Assembly (NCBI GenBank): GCA_022570795.1
Contig: JAKUDP010000028.1
Location: forward strand, 868,001 to 932,000
DNA from: Sphaerulina vaccinii
Lineage: Eukaryota > Ascomycota > Dothideomycetes > Mycosphaerellales > Mycosphaerellaceae
DNA: 64,000 nucleotides
Direction: 5' to 3'
Position numbers and translations under genes: made by a program. Below, piece by piece: positions 20,743-31,848 of this stretch. The notes below the pieces were generated by a model. The model did no database searches. It was not told the DNA's origin and saw only the letters and a program-made list of their open reading frames with translations. Numbering within the stretch: the stretch's first letter is position 1; the number at the start of each line of letters is the position of its first letter.

Positions 20743-21911
20743 TGTCAGTTAAAGTCTTGTATAGAGTTGTGTGGCTGAACTCTAGATGTCTGCAGTAAGA
20801 ACGCCAGAGTGTGGTAAGTGAGCGTGAGCTGATTGGAGCTTGGCAAAATTGTAAAGAGTAACTCTGAGTAAGAAGGCGAGTAAGCCAGGTATAAGAAGGC
20901 TGATACTACAGATGATATCTCTCGTTGCTCTCTTCGATTGTGCTATCGTGGTGGCCGGACTCCGGTACATGTTGACTTACTATTGTTCCAATCTTAGCGC
21001 AGGTGGCGTCTCCGGCACTATGTGAGCTGCCCGACGCTCGTCGTCTTCTCGATTGGTGTACCTCACGCCGGACTGTGCGTGGTTCAGGAGTCCGCGTTGT
21101 TGAAGAGTCCAACCCGTAGTACACAGAGGCTCTGCAGAGGATTCTCGCTTGGATACTCCCTGCTCCGACCTGACGTGAGCTAGGATCACGATGTTGGAGG
21201 ACCATTGGGCCTGATAGCAGAAGCGACGTCGGTATGTACAGCACTGAATGTCTCTTCGCGCAATAGACAGTCGAATACTGGGTACTCGGTATTGTCAGCG
21301 CAAAGTGGTCTCTGCCAGCAAGCGGTCGCTGCGCTACCGCATCACCAGAAAAAGCGCAGAGCTGCTGCATTCGTTCCCAGAGAAGATCCTGAATGGTTTC
21401 CTACTTGCCACGAGGCATGGCGTCCACTTTCGCAGGCGTTACATTCGGCCCCCGGTCGGCCAACAACCACCTCGAACTCATTCCAGGCGCCGAACTGTCA
21501 GGTCCGCGAGGCGCCGAAGATATGGAACCACTCAGCGACCCACAAATGCGAGTCTATTCGATTGCCTACGCGAGGCCGTAAGCGTCGCTGCAAGTCACGA
21601 GACTTCCACGTGCGAAAGCGTGGACATACACACCGCGTTCCGGTTGATAGGGAAATACCATGTCGTGTATCAGACACTGATGGGACGCGTTGTCCGAGAG
21701 TTCCTCTGATCTGACTGATCACTGGTCGTGACCGCCGAAGACAAGGTGCATGTATAGAGGTTCATTCCAGTTCTGTTCACAAGCATCAGCATCAGCATCA
21801 TCTCTCGTCTTCTCCTCACGCACCAGCATCACATCCAATCAGTATACTCGAGACCTCATCAAGCTCGATTATACTCACGCATCACTCTCCCCAGAACCTT
21901 TTCAAACGATA
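20743..21911. promoter_or_regulatory. Divergent promoter region of the thioesterase and polyketide synthase genes
   Basis: About 1.17 kb between the two start codons, a natural site for co-regulation of partners that must work together. It contains a perfect palindrome CCGGACTCCGG at 20955..20965, of the inverted CGG type bound by Zn2Cys6 regulators. A possible tiny gene is at 21393..21714 (two exons with a GTAAGC donor at 21578 and an AG at 21650, 82 aa, no family). The PKS frame is open back to an ATG at 21750. Confidence 0.5.
20955..20965. promoter_or_regulatory. CCGGA-C-TCCGG palindrome, candidate Zn2Cys6 binding site
   Basis: An 11-bp perfect inverted repeat with one central base, 213 bp upstream of the thioesterase start and about 950 bp upstream of the PKS start. 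Everted or inverted CGG half-sites are typical of fungal Zn2Cys6 factors. Function is inferred from form and position only. Confidence 0.3.
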
Positions 21912-24900
21912 ATGCCCATCTACACCCCATCGAGCACCAGTTCCGACTCAGGCTCATCCAAAATGGAAGTCGTCTACTTCAGCAACGAGTTCCCTCGTGA
22001 TGACCTGGTCGGTCTACTGCGCAAGTTGCACAATCACTCCAAGGACCGTCGCCACCCGGTCTTGGCTCAGTTCATCGCTGAGGCCACGCGGGGTGTGAAG
22101 GAGGAAATCAGAACACTCCCAAAGGCTCTCAAGGCGTGCTTCAAACCATTTGCTACTCTTATGCAATGGGCTGAGGATGCAGAGCTCCGTGAGGGACCAC
22201 TGAACGGCGCAGTGGATGGTGTACTGCTCTCTGTTGTGCAGCTGGCCACTTACATCGGATATGCCGAAGAGCATCCAGACGAACTTTTCAACTTCAGCAA
22301 CACTTGCTTGACTGGCCTTGGTCTGGGTCTTATCTCGTCGACAGCTATTGCCCTTTCGCCAACTTTGGCCGAGCTCCCACTTGCTGGCGCTGATGCGGTG
22401 CGACTGGCCTTCCGTATGGGCGTCCTCGTCACTGACATCTCAGCGGATCTTGAGGCGAGAGTGGAAGGAGAGTCACCAGACTCCTGGGCGTACGTAGTCC
22501 ACAACGTCGAGCCGGATGAGGCCCAACACCAACTCGATCTTTTTAACTTCAAGGAACGTCTGCCAGAGACAGGCAAGGTCTCCCTGAGCGCCCTCAGCCG
22601 CACTTCAGTCACTGTCAGCGCCCCACCAGCGCGACTGAAGGAGTTGTTCAAAAAGTCACAGTACTACCGCGACGCGAGATCGATCGCTCTGCCTGTGTTC
22701 GGCGGCCTTTGCCACGCACCCCACATCTACGATCGCAGCCATGCACAGCGTATCGTGCGAGAAGCCTCATTGAACTGCAATGAGAGCAAGAGACTGTTGC
22801 CCATGATCCCAGTCTACTCCACCAGCACCGGCAAGCCATTTCCAGCTCGCGATGCATTGGAGCTGCTGGAGAATGTCATTCTTGAGCCTCTGACTCAACC
22901 AATTGTTTGGGACAATGTCATCAATGGCATCGTTGATCGTGCTACTGCAACCTGCGCCCAGACCTGTACCATCTACAGCTACGGTCCTTCCATTCCACTC
23001 AAGGAGCTCAACGACAGCATGAGCGCCCGCATTACTGAGTTCACGGCAGACACTGTCAACCTCATGCCATGGATCAGTGAGAGCTCTCCCGATGAGCTCA
23101 ACTCCCGTGGCAGTGCTCAAGCGAAACTTGCTATCGTCGGCATGTCATGCAGACTTCCAGGTGGCGCAACAAGCACCGAGAAGTTCTGGGAGATCTTGGA
23201 GCAGGGCCTCGACGTGTCTCGTAAGATTCCCGCCGATCGCTTCGACATCGACACACATTACGACCCGACTGGTAAAGAGCTCAACAAGAGTATGACACAG
23301 TACATGTGTGCAATCGACGAGCCGGGTCTCTTCGATGCGCCTTTCTTCAACATGTCTCCACGCGAGGCACAAGTCGTGGATCCTCAGATGCGACTGGCAC
23401 TTGTTACTGCGTATGAGGCGCTCGAGCGCGCTGGATACGTTGCCAACCGTACTGCTTCGACTTTGTTGCAGCGCATTGGCACCTGGTACGGACAAGCCGC
23501 TGATGATTATCGCGAGGTGAACCAAGGCCAAGAAGTCAGCACCTACTACATCCCAGGAGGTTGCCGTGCCTTCGGTCCCGGACGTATCAACTACTACTTC
23601 AAGTTTGCCGGACCGAGCTACTCTGTTGACACAGCTTGCTCCTCTGGACTTGCTGCCATTGAAGTTGCCTGCCAGGCGCTATGGAACGGCGAAGTTGACA
23701 CCGCTGTGACTGGTGGCATGAACATCCTCACCAACCCTGATGGTTTCGCTGGTCTGAACTGCGGCCATTTCCTCACCAAGACACACAATGCTTGCAAGAC
23801 CTGGGATGCTACGGCTGATGGATACTGCCGAGCAGACGGTATTGGCTCTCTGGTCATCAAGAGACTGGAAGATGCCGAGGCCGATAATGACAACATCTTG
23901 GGCGTCATCCTCGGTGCTGGCACGAACCACTCTGCGGAAGCAGTCTCTATCACACATCCTCATGCTGGTCACCAAGCCTACCTGGCACGACAGGTTCTTC
24001 GCCAAGCGGGTGTTGATCCACTTGATGTATCGTACGTAGAACTCCATGGAACTGGTACCCAAGCAGGAGATCACGAGGAGATGCAAGGAATCATGGATGT
24101 CTACGCGCCACTCTCCGGTCGCCGCACCAAGAACCAGCCGCTTTACATTGGTGCATCGAAGGCGAATGTGGGTCATGGAGAGTCTGTTGCGGGCACGACA
24201 GCCTTGATTAAAACACTGCTCATGCTTCAGAAGAATGCGATCCCACCTCACGTTGGTATCAAGACTGAGATCAACCCAAGATTTCCAAAGGACTTTGACA
24301 AGCGCAATCTTCATATTGCATTTGAGCAGACCACCTGGCCACAGCATCCTGGCAAGAAGCGCATTGCTGCCATCAACAACTTCGGTGCTGCTGGAGGCAA
24401 CACTACAATGGTGTTGGAAGAGGCTCCAGCTCGCATGCTTGCCGAAGCCGACACCCGCCAGCTTCACGTTGTAGCTGTTTCGGCAAAGAACAAGACGTCC
24501 TTGGCTGGCAACATCGAGAGGCTCCAATCGTGGATCGAGCAGAACCCAGAAGTGAGCCTCGCGGATCTGTCATACACGACCACTGCCAGACGCCAACACC
24601 ACAATCACCGTGTTGCTATCGCAGCCACTGATCTGAAGGGTCTCCAGAAGGAACTCGCAAAGAAGCTGGCGAGCGCTGACTCGCACCAGCCCATTCCCAA
24701 GTCGGGCGCGCCACCGGTGGCTTTCTGCTTCACCGGTCAAGGTGCTGCGCACAAGTCCATGAACTTGGAACTCTACAACGAGGTTCCCTCATTCAAGTCG
24801 GACTTCAACCACTTCGATTCTCTTGCCCAGCGTCAAGGATTCCCATCCATAATTCCTGCAGTGGATGGGTCTTTCCCTCAGGACCATGCACACTCTCCTG

Positions 24901-27411
24901 TTGTCACTCAGCTGTCACAAGTGTGCGCACAGATGGCATTGTCCAAGTACTGGGCATCTCTCGGTGTCAAGCCAGACATGGTCTTGGGACACAGTCTTGG
25001 CGAGTACGCCGCCATGTACGTCGCGGGTGTATTGTCTGCCAACGACACCATCTACCTTGTTGGAAAGAGGGCACAGCTGCTGGAAGAAAAGGCCCGTGTC
25101 GGTAGCCACCAGATGATGGCTGTGCGCGCATCTCTTTCTCAAATTCAGGAAGCGGATGACGGCAAGCAATATGAGGTGGCCTGCATCAATGGCCCTCAGG
25201 ATACTGTTCTGAGTGGCACCGTCGAGCAAATGGAAGCTGTCTCGGCACCGTTGGGCGCGGCTGGCTACAGATGCATCAAGCTCGATGTCGCTTTTGCTTT
25301 CCACTCTGCACAGATGGATCCAATCCTCGACGAATTCGAGGAGATTGCAAAGACTGGTGTCCTTTTCAAGGAACCAATCGTGCCCGTCATCTCGCCACTC
25401 CACGGTAAAGTCATCTTCGATGGCAAGACTTTGAATGCCAAGTACTGCCGCGACGCCACCAGAGGCACAGTCAACTTCTTAGGTGCGCTGGAGAATGCCC
25501 AGGAGATCTCCACGATCACAGAAGACACTGTGTATATCGAGATCGGCGCCCACCCTGTCTGCTGTGGTTTCGTCAAGTCAACGATCCCAACACTCAACCT
25601 GGCTGTACCATCCTTCCGCCGAGGAGAGAGCAACTGGACCACTATTGCTCAGGCAGGTGCAGCGCTTCATCTTGCTGGCCTAGATGTTGACTGGAACTCA
25701 TATCACTCTCCATTGGAGAAGAGTCTGACTCTGCTTGATCTGCCCACTTACTCCTGGAACGAGAAGACATACTGGCTCCAGTACAATGGCGACTGGGCTC
25801 TCACCAAAGGCAACACCTTCTACACAGCCGAGAAGGAAGCCGCAAAGGCAGCTGGATCTGTGCGCTCGAATGCCGCCAGCCCTATCAAGACTTCGACAGT
25901 CCAGAACATCATCGAGGAGCACTTCCAAGATGTAGCCGGTACCGTGGTCATGGAGTCCGATCTAATGCAGCCTGACTTCCTTGCTGCAGCTCACGGCCAT
26001 AAGATGAATGGATGTGGTGTCGTAACATCGGTGAGTATACATTAACTGAGAAGCGTCCAGTGGCCCCTCTGCTAACATTTGCTAGTCCATCCATGCCGAT
26101 ATTGCATACACTCTTGGCGAATACTTCTACAAGAAGCTGAACAAGAAAGCCAAGAAGGTGGACATGAATGTGGCGAACTTGTATGTCAGCAAAGGCCTAG
26201 TGGCCAATGCGGATACCAAGAAGCCACAGTCCATTCGCGTCACCGTAACCACGACTGACATCCGCACCAACATCGCCAACCTGTATTGGCAGAACGTGGA
26301 TGCAGATGGCAATGCCGCCGATGTGTTCGCTGAGGCAAACCTCATCTTCGGAGATGCCACAGAATGGCTCAGCACATGGGCACCGATGACCCACTTGGTG
26401 CAGGGCCGAATTGACGCCTTGGACGCTCAGGCCAGAGAAGGCAAGGCAACACGGCTGTCGCACAAGATGGCCTACACGCTCTTCGGGAAGAATCTTGTGG
26501 ACTATCACCAGAAGTACCGTGGCATGCAGGCCGTGACCATGAATGAGCTCGAGGCGTATGCCGATGTTGAGCTGACCAAGGAGAAGGGTGGCGTCTGGAC
26601 CGTTCCACCATACTTCATTGACAGCGGTAAGCATATTGAGCTCGGTTGAGTGACTTGAGCATTGGCTGACCTTCTCGATCTAGTTGCCCATCTGGCTGGT
26701 TTCATCATGAACTGCTCCGATGCCATCGACACGCAGAACAACTACTGCGTCACTCCAGGCTGGAAGACCATGATGTTTGCGAAGCCACTCACACCAGGCG
26801 CAAAGTACTGTTCATACGTGAAGATGATCCCAACAGTCGAGGACCCGACTGTCTACTTCGGCGACGTCTACATCCTCCAAGACGGTGTCATCGCCGGCAT
26901 GGTCGGTGGTATCCAGTTCCGCCGCTTCCCTCGAATTCTGTTGAACAAGTTCTTCTCGCCACCGGACAAGTCAGAGCCCATCTCTGCCCACAAGAGCGCG
27001 ACCCCAGCTGTAGCGAAGCCTGCACCGCTTCCTGTTGCCGCGCCTGTCTCCAAGCCAACGCCCAGCGCACCATCCGCGCCACCAATGGAACGGGTCGATT
27101 CAGGCACCGGTGCCGAGCCAGTCAAGGCCAAGGAAGCTGATCCAGCTCCAGCACCCACAGCGGCGTTGGACACTGCTGCCGATACTTCCTCTGTCACATA
27201 CAAGGCGCTGGAGCTCATCGCTAATGAGGCTGCGCTTGAGATGTCTGATCTCGAAGACGACGTCAGCTTTGCTGCGCTCGGCATTGACTCTCTCATGTCT
27301 CTTGTGATCTCGGAGAAGTTCCGAAGCGAGCTCGACATCAAGGTTGGCGGAAGTATGTTCTTGGACTACCCAACAATCGGAGATCTGAAAGCATACACCG
27401 ATACGCTTTAG
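21912..27411 (+). CDS. Non-reducing polyketide synthase, SAT-KS-AT-PT-ACP (atrochrysone carboxylic acid synthase type)
   Basis: Three exons, 21912..26030, 26086..26626 and 26684..27411, introns 55 and 57 nt; 1795 aa from the ATG at 21912 (MPIYTP). The Met at 21963 ([11 protein letters not shown]) is a shorter alternative and 21750 a longer, less likely one. Domain order: SAT (about 18-350), KS (from about 402; Cys576 in DTACSSG, then [11 protein letters not shown] and ANVGHGE), AT (from about 937; Ser1028 in GHSLGEYAA), PT (about 1320-1640; His1363 in AHGHKMNG), and one ACP with Ser1756 in GIDSLMSL. It ends about 40 residues after the ACP with no TE, Claisen cyclase or methyltransferase, so release needs the neighbouring MBL thioesterase. 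The SAT motif GxCxG reads GLGLG (135-139), so the nucleophilic Cys is missing. Expected to build and fold an octaketide for an anthraquinone-type scaffold. Confidence 0.95.
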
Positions 27412-28017
27412 GGAGTGATGCCTGGCGGCAGTGTTGAGTGTTTTTGTAATAGTCTTCGGCGATGAACCTGGCATGGCATGAAGGCGTTACTGGGTTGATT
27501 TCGAGCATCAAGAGCTGTTCGTGGGTTGTCGGTTCACTTCGCACATCGCCCTGCCATAAGCGAGTGATGCCGCAATGGGTTATGAGTGAAGTGCCACAAG
27601 CACGCGGTTCCAGAATAGAGTAGATATACCAATGCGATTTCTTAGACCTTTACTTCGCCGCAGTTCGGTTCGTGAGATCAGATGTCGAAAAGTCGTGCTC
27701 GTTGCCAGAGATCATCTCCAGAGATCGACTCCTTCCAAGTGTAGCGTTAATGGCACTGCATCTCTAGACAGAGCACAAGGCCATGCAATTAGTGTCCACA
27801 GAGCTGCCTTCCATGCCACGAGAAGCAGCATATCGTGTCGCACCCCATGAGAACCATGGAATGGGGTCATCGTCATCATACTGGATTTACGGGCGGTGCC
27901 GTTCTGTTCTGTTCTAGGATTATTATCAGTACATCTATCGTGTTGGACTTCGAAGTTGCAAATTGAAGCTGCGACATGTTGTGGCCTCGCCGGTCCACAG
28001 CGACTTCTCGAGCCTCC
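27412..28017. other. Convergent 3' intergenic region
   Basis: Between the PKS stop and the SAC1 stop. Only short frames without family resemblance; no further cluster gene on this side. Confidence 0.5.
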
Positions 28018-30192
28018 TCACTCGCGTCGCTTCTTGCCTTCCTCCAGTGTGCCTAGACGTGCATCACGATTACCGCCGGCAATGAATGCCCCAAGAAGGG
28101 GATCTTTCGTGACTTTGTCCAGTGTGTCTTGGTAAGCCTCGACAGCCCATTGTGGTGTGTTGAGCTTAGGCCAGTTGACCTGTGACTGTGTTAGCTGTAG
28201 CAATATGTAACATGCTCCGATACCTTACGTATAATGTTCCGTAGTTCCACATGAAACGGCCCGTGTATCCTGCCACAGCCAAGCTGAACAACGTGAAGAG
28301 TCGGAGGGGCCACACTGTGGAGTTGGGTAGTCGATTGGTGCTCACGCTGACTGCGACGAGGAAGACACAGAAGCCGAGAACATACGGCACTGCTTGTATG
28401 ACCAATGGTCTCCTGTCCGCGAACTGCTGTAGTGACCCGATGCCAGCTGTATCGGGTGAATAATTGCCCAGGAAGAGGTCAAAGGCATCTTGCCTAGGTC
28501 CGTCTGCAAAGTTGTTACGCACATATCGTGTACAGCTATTGCTCAGATCCTGTAGCATGCCTGCTCTTGTCCTGTTGCCCGTGCGAGTAAAGTCGGTCTT
28601 GAGCGCGCCTGTCCCCGAGTAGGTTTTGGAAACCACGTCAGCATTATCTGCCCACACATTGCGGAAGAGGTGTTCGAATGTCTGATCGTCTTGTGCAGTC
28701 TCGCCGGGCCGCAATACGCCAAGATCCATGAGCATGCGCGTAAGCGTCCACCGACCAAGCATGGACTGTACAACGTTGGTCCGGTCCAGGCAATCCATAC
28801 AGTTCGTGCGCACTACTGCCGTCTGCTTTCGTCGAATGTCAACACCTCCGGATGGTCGGTCGATGCCGTGGAAGTATCCCCCAGCAGTCAGGCCGTCAGC
28901 TAGCTGATCCAGCAGAAGCTGTGCTCGGTGCCACTTCAAGCCCTTTGTCTCATTGTGGAAGTCAAAGTAGACGTAGTGTAGATGATCGTACCAGCTCCGT
29001 TCGTCTTCAGGCTCGATCACATTGAACTTCTCCCGAGTCTTGCGGTCTGCTTCGCTGTATTCCGTAGGATTCGATTGGAGTAGCTTGACAAGCTGTTCAT
29101 ACGCGTCCTTCACTCGCATCTCCCGGCCCTTTTGGTTGACCAGATTTACCATGTAGTTCTCGCCATACAGTTGTATTTGTTCGTCGAAATGCTTCTTCGC
29201 AGCATTGACGGCCGTTTCCACACCTCGAATCTGGAGCTTCGGAGTGTATTTCAAAGAGTTGACTTCGGCCCAGTACACTGGTACACTGCCGCGAGTCTGT
29301 ACATATGACAGGACCTGGGTTTCCGAGCCGCTGACCGGCTTCCCATTGGGAAACATGCCGCCAGATAGAGTGTCATTCAGAATGACAGCTTGCTCGGTCT
29401 CATTATAATTAGAGACATGGCCCTCCTCGTCTATGCCTCGAGTGAGGTATCGAGTTCCAGTACGGAACCTAGATCGTCGAGTGATAAGCACGAACGTCAG
29501 AGGATTACCTTTGATCGATGTGTTGGTGATGCGCATCATGCCATACATAACGGGCAGTATGTAGGCATCCACTGCTGGCTGTGGCCCAGAGGACAATCGA
29601 CCAGCTGTCTTGCCCAGGCGTAGGTTGATAAGCGAGGAAGATATGAACCGATTCCAGAAGAAGCGGTCGTCGGCACGTTCCCATAATGGCTCGTTTGAGT
29701 CACTCTGGGCTTGTCGTTGGAAGCTATTGGTCAGATCGAATGAGTACGAGAAGTACATGGGCCCGTTCTTCAGCAGCGTCTTGAGATAGGCAAGATATGT
29801 ATCCTCGTCCGGATCGTGAACTTGGCGTTCGCGCAATGGCAAGAACTCGGTCGAGATGACCTTGTAGATCTGATGGCCTTTCAATCGTCCTTCAGCCTGC
29901 GACTTGGTGATAACTACAATGTAGCTATCTGACCACGCACGACTTAGCACATCGGCCACTGCCAAGCAATACCACATCTGATCATACCTAGTCGCAGCTT
30001 GATGATGCCGAGAATGCCAGAGATGCTGGAGACACGGTGACCGCCAGTGACTTTGCCATCGTGCAGGCGGATATCTCCTGATGGCCGGTCCACTATCAGT
30101 GTCGGCGCATTGGGTGAGGATGGCGAGGAGAAGGCGTAGTAAGTTGAAGACGCGTGGACATTGATGTCTCGGAAAGGCAGAGTGGCGCTCAT
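28018..30192 (-). CDS. SAC1: SAC1-type phosphoinositide phosphatase
   Basis: Three exons, 30192..29988, 29928..28229 and 28179..28018, introns 59 and 49 nt; 688 aa. The acceptors were chosen to give KLRLDSYIVVITK and GTLYVNWPKLNTPQW, both matching the family. The catalytic CX5R motif is RTNCMDCLDRTNVVQ. Near the C terminus two hydrophobic stretches (LVIQAVPYVLGFCVFLVAV and LFTLFSLAVAGYTG) form the membrane hairpin that anchors Sac1 in the ER/Golgi. It dephosphorylates PtdIns4P and related lipids. The last residues are KKRRE, Lys-rich as in ER-resident proteins. It is divergent from the Rab5 gene with 388 bp between starts. Confidence 0.95.
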
Positions 30193-30580
30193 CGTGAGAG
30201 CGCGCAGCTGCAGAGTGCCGTCGTGATTCCAATGGCAGGAGCAGCAGCAGTGCTCGCGGGATATGGGCGGATGTGTAGTCTGGTTGTGTTTGAACTCTCT
30301 GGTTCGAGGTTGTCAGGATACAAAGGGTTAAGAAAGTCAAGGTCAGCTGCGGAAGGCACGCCCACGTCATTCGCTTCTCAACCACCAGGTAGAAACATAC
30401 ACAGCGACGGCTCTACGACACTTCACACCATACTACTACTCACCAGCTTCCTTCACGACGAGTACACCGCTTCTATCTCCGCGCTTGCCTACTTCGCCCT
30501 ATAGTCCACCACAGCCAGGAGCGACCACAGTGCAGGAGTAATCGGACAGAACAGGACAGATCGGACCAGGACCGGACCTG
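30193..30580. promoter_or_regulatory. Divergent promoter region of SAC1 and the Rab5 gene
   Basis: 388 bp between the two ATGs; no ORF of interest. Both flanking products act on phosphoinositide-defined membranes. Confidence 0.5.
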
Positions 30581-31424
30581 ATGGCGGCGCGACAGAGTGC
30601 CATGAGGCCAGGCGGCGGCGCGCGCTTTGCACAGTTCAAGCTGGTGCTGCTGGGTATGTTGGGCTTTGAAGTGGATGCGGGATGGGATGAGTGCTGACAG
30701 CTTGTAGGAGAGTCGGCGGTGGGAAAGAGTTCGCTTGTGTTGCGCTTTGTCAAGGTATGGATATCTGCCTCTTCGCCACCACCGCTGCAGCAGTCGCTCA
30801 TCACCCTGATATAGGACCAATTCGATGACTACCGAGAATCGACTATCGGCGCCGCATTCCTCACGCAGACGATTGCACTCGACGAGCAGACCACAGTAAA
30901 GTTCGAGATATGGGACACAGCAGGGCAGGAGCGATACAAGTCGCTGGCACCCATGTACTATCGCAACGCCAACTGTGCCGTGGTAGTATACGACATCACA
31001 CAAGCAGTATGTTCTTCGCGCCAATATACACGCCCGAGGAAAAGCTGACAAGAGTAATTAGGCGTCACTAGATAAGGCAAAAGCGTGGGTCAAGGAGCTC
31101 CAACGGCAAGCGAACGAGAACATCATCATTGCTTTGGCGGGCAACAAGGCAGATTTGGTCGCCGAACAGCCCGACAAGCGTGCAGTGTCAACGGCAGACG
31201 CTGAAGCATATGCCAAGGAAGCCAACCTATTGTTCTTCGAGACGAGCGCAAAGACAGCAGAGAACGTCAAGGAGCTATTCACTGCCATTGCCAAAAAGCT
31301 GCCCATCGAGCAGGCCACGCAGCGAGGCATGAGGGGCGCTGCAGGAAGACCGGGAGGTGTGGACCTTGGCTCAAGGCAGGATCCAGGAGCATCTGCTGGC
31401 AGCGCAGGAGGGTGCAACTGCTGA
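30581..31424 (+). CDS. Rab5-family small GTPase (Ypt51/Vps21 type)
   Basis: Four exons, 30581..30653, 30708..30754, 30815..31006 and 31062..31424, introns 54-60 nt; 224 aa. All G motifs are present: GESAVGKSS (P-loop), [10 protein letters not shown] (switch I of the Rab5 group), WDTAGQERY (switch II), GNKADL and ETSAK. The C terminus ends GGCNC, a CxC geranylgeranylation signal. Rab5 proteins direct early endosome fusion and recruit the PtdIns 3-kinase Vps34. The third exon contains the Rab signature [13 protein letters not shown] second Rab5 paralogue elsewhere in the genome is expected, so the precise yeast equivalent (Vps21, Ypt52 or Ypt53) is not decided. Confidence 0.95.
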
Positions 31425-31848
31425 GGAATGATAGCAACTACGATGTCCGCTTTGGTGCAGCAAGATAGCATCATCTGGGCGCCCTATAAGATCATAAGTG
31501 TTCGCGGAGTCGTGATTTTAGTGCTGGAGTCCCATTGCTTGGGCTATACGGCGTTTCCGGATGTTGTAGTACAGCGTGTAGCGAGAGTAAATGACAGTGC
31601 AGCGAGAGCCACTTACAGCTATGTTGTCCAGGACATTTCTCATGTTTCGTCTCTCTGTACGCAAGCCACACGCTCAAACGCCAAGACGCCTTGCATTTGC
31701 CGTTGCTCGCTTAACACCTCCATCGTCGATACTCTACCTAGTAGTCTATACTCCCATATTCATTCATCGATTGCATAATCTCACGCATCTGATCTCTAGT
31801 GGCGAGCATCAGCTCGAGCAGTCTTCAGTCATCATATTGGTTCACATC
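31425..31848. other. Intergenic region upstream of the DUF2461 gene
   Basis: 3' flank of the Rab5 gene and promoter/5' UTR of the next gene. The frame of the next gene is open upstream of its ATG, but that part is not protein-like. Confidence 0.5.

Noticed and set aside
26086..27411. Thioesterase or Claisen-cyclase domain at the PKS C terminus
   Set aside because: Sequence ends about 40 residues after the ACP serine; no GxSxG hydrolase segment follows.
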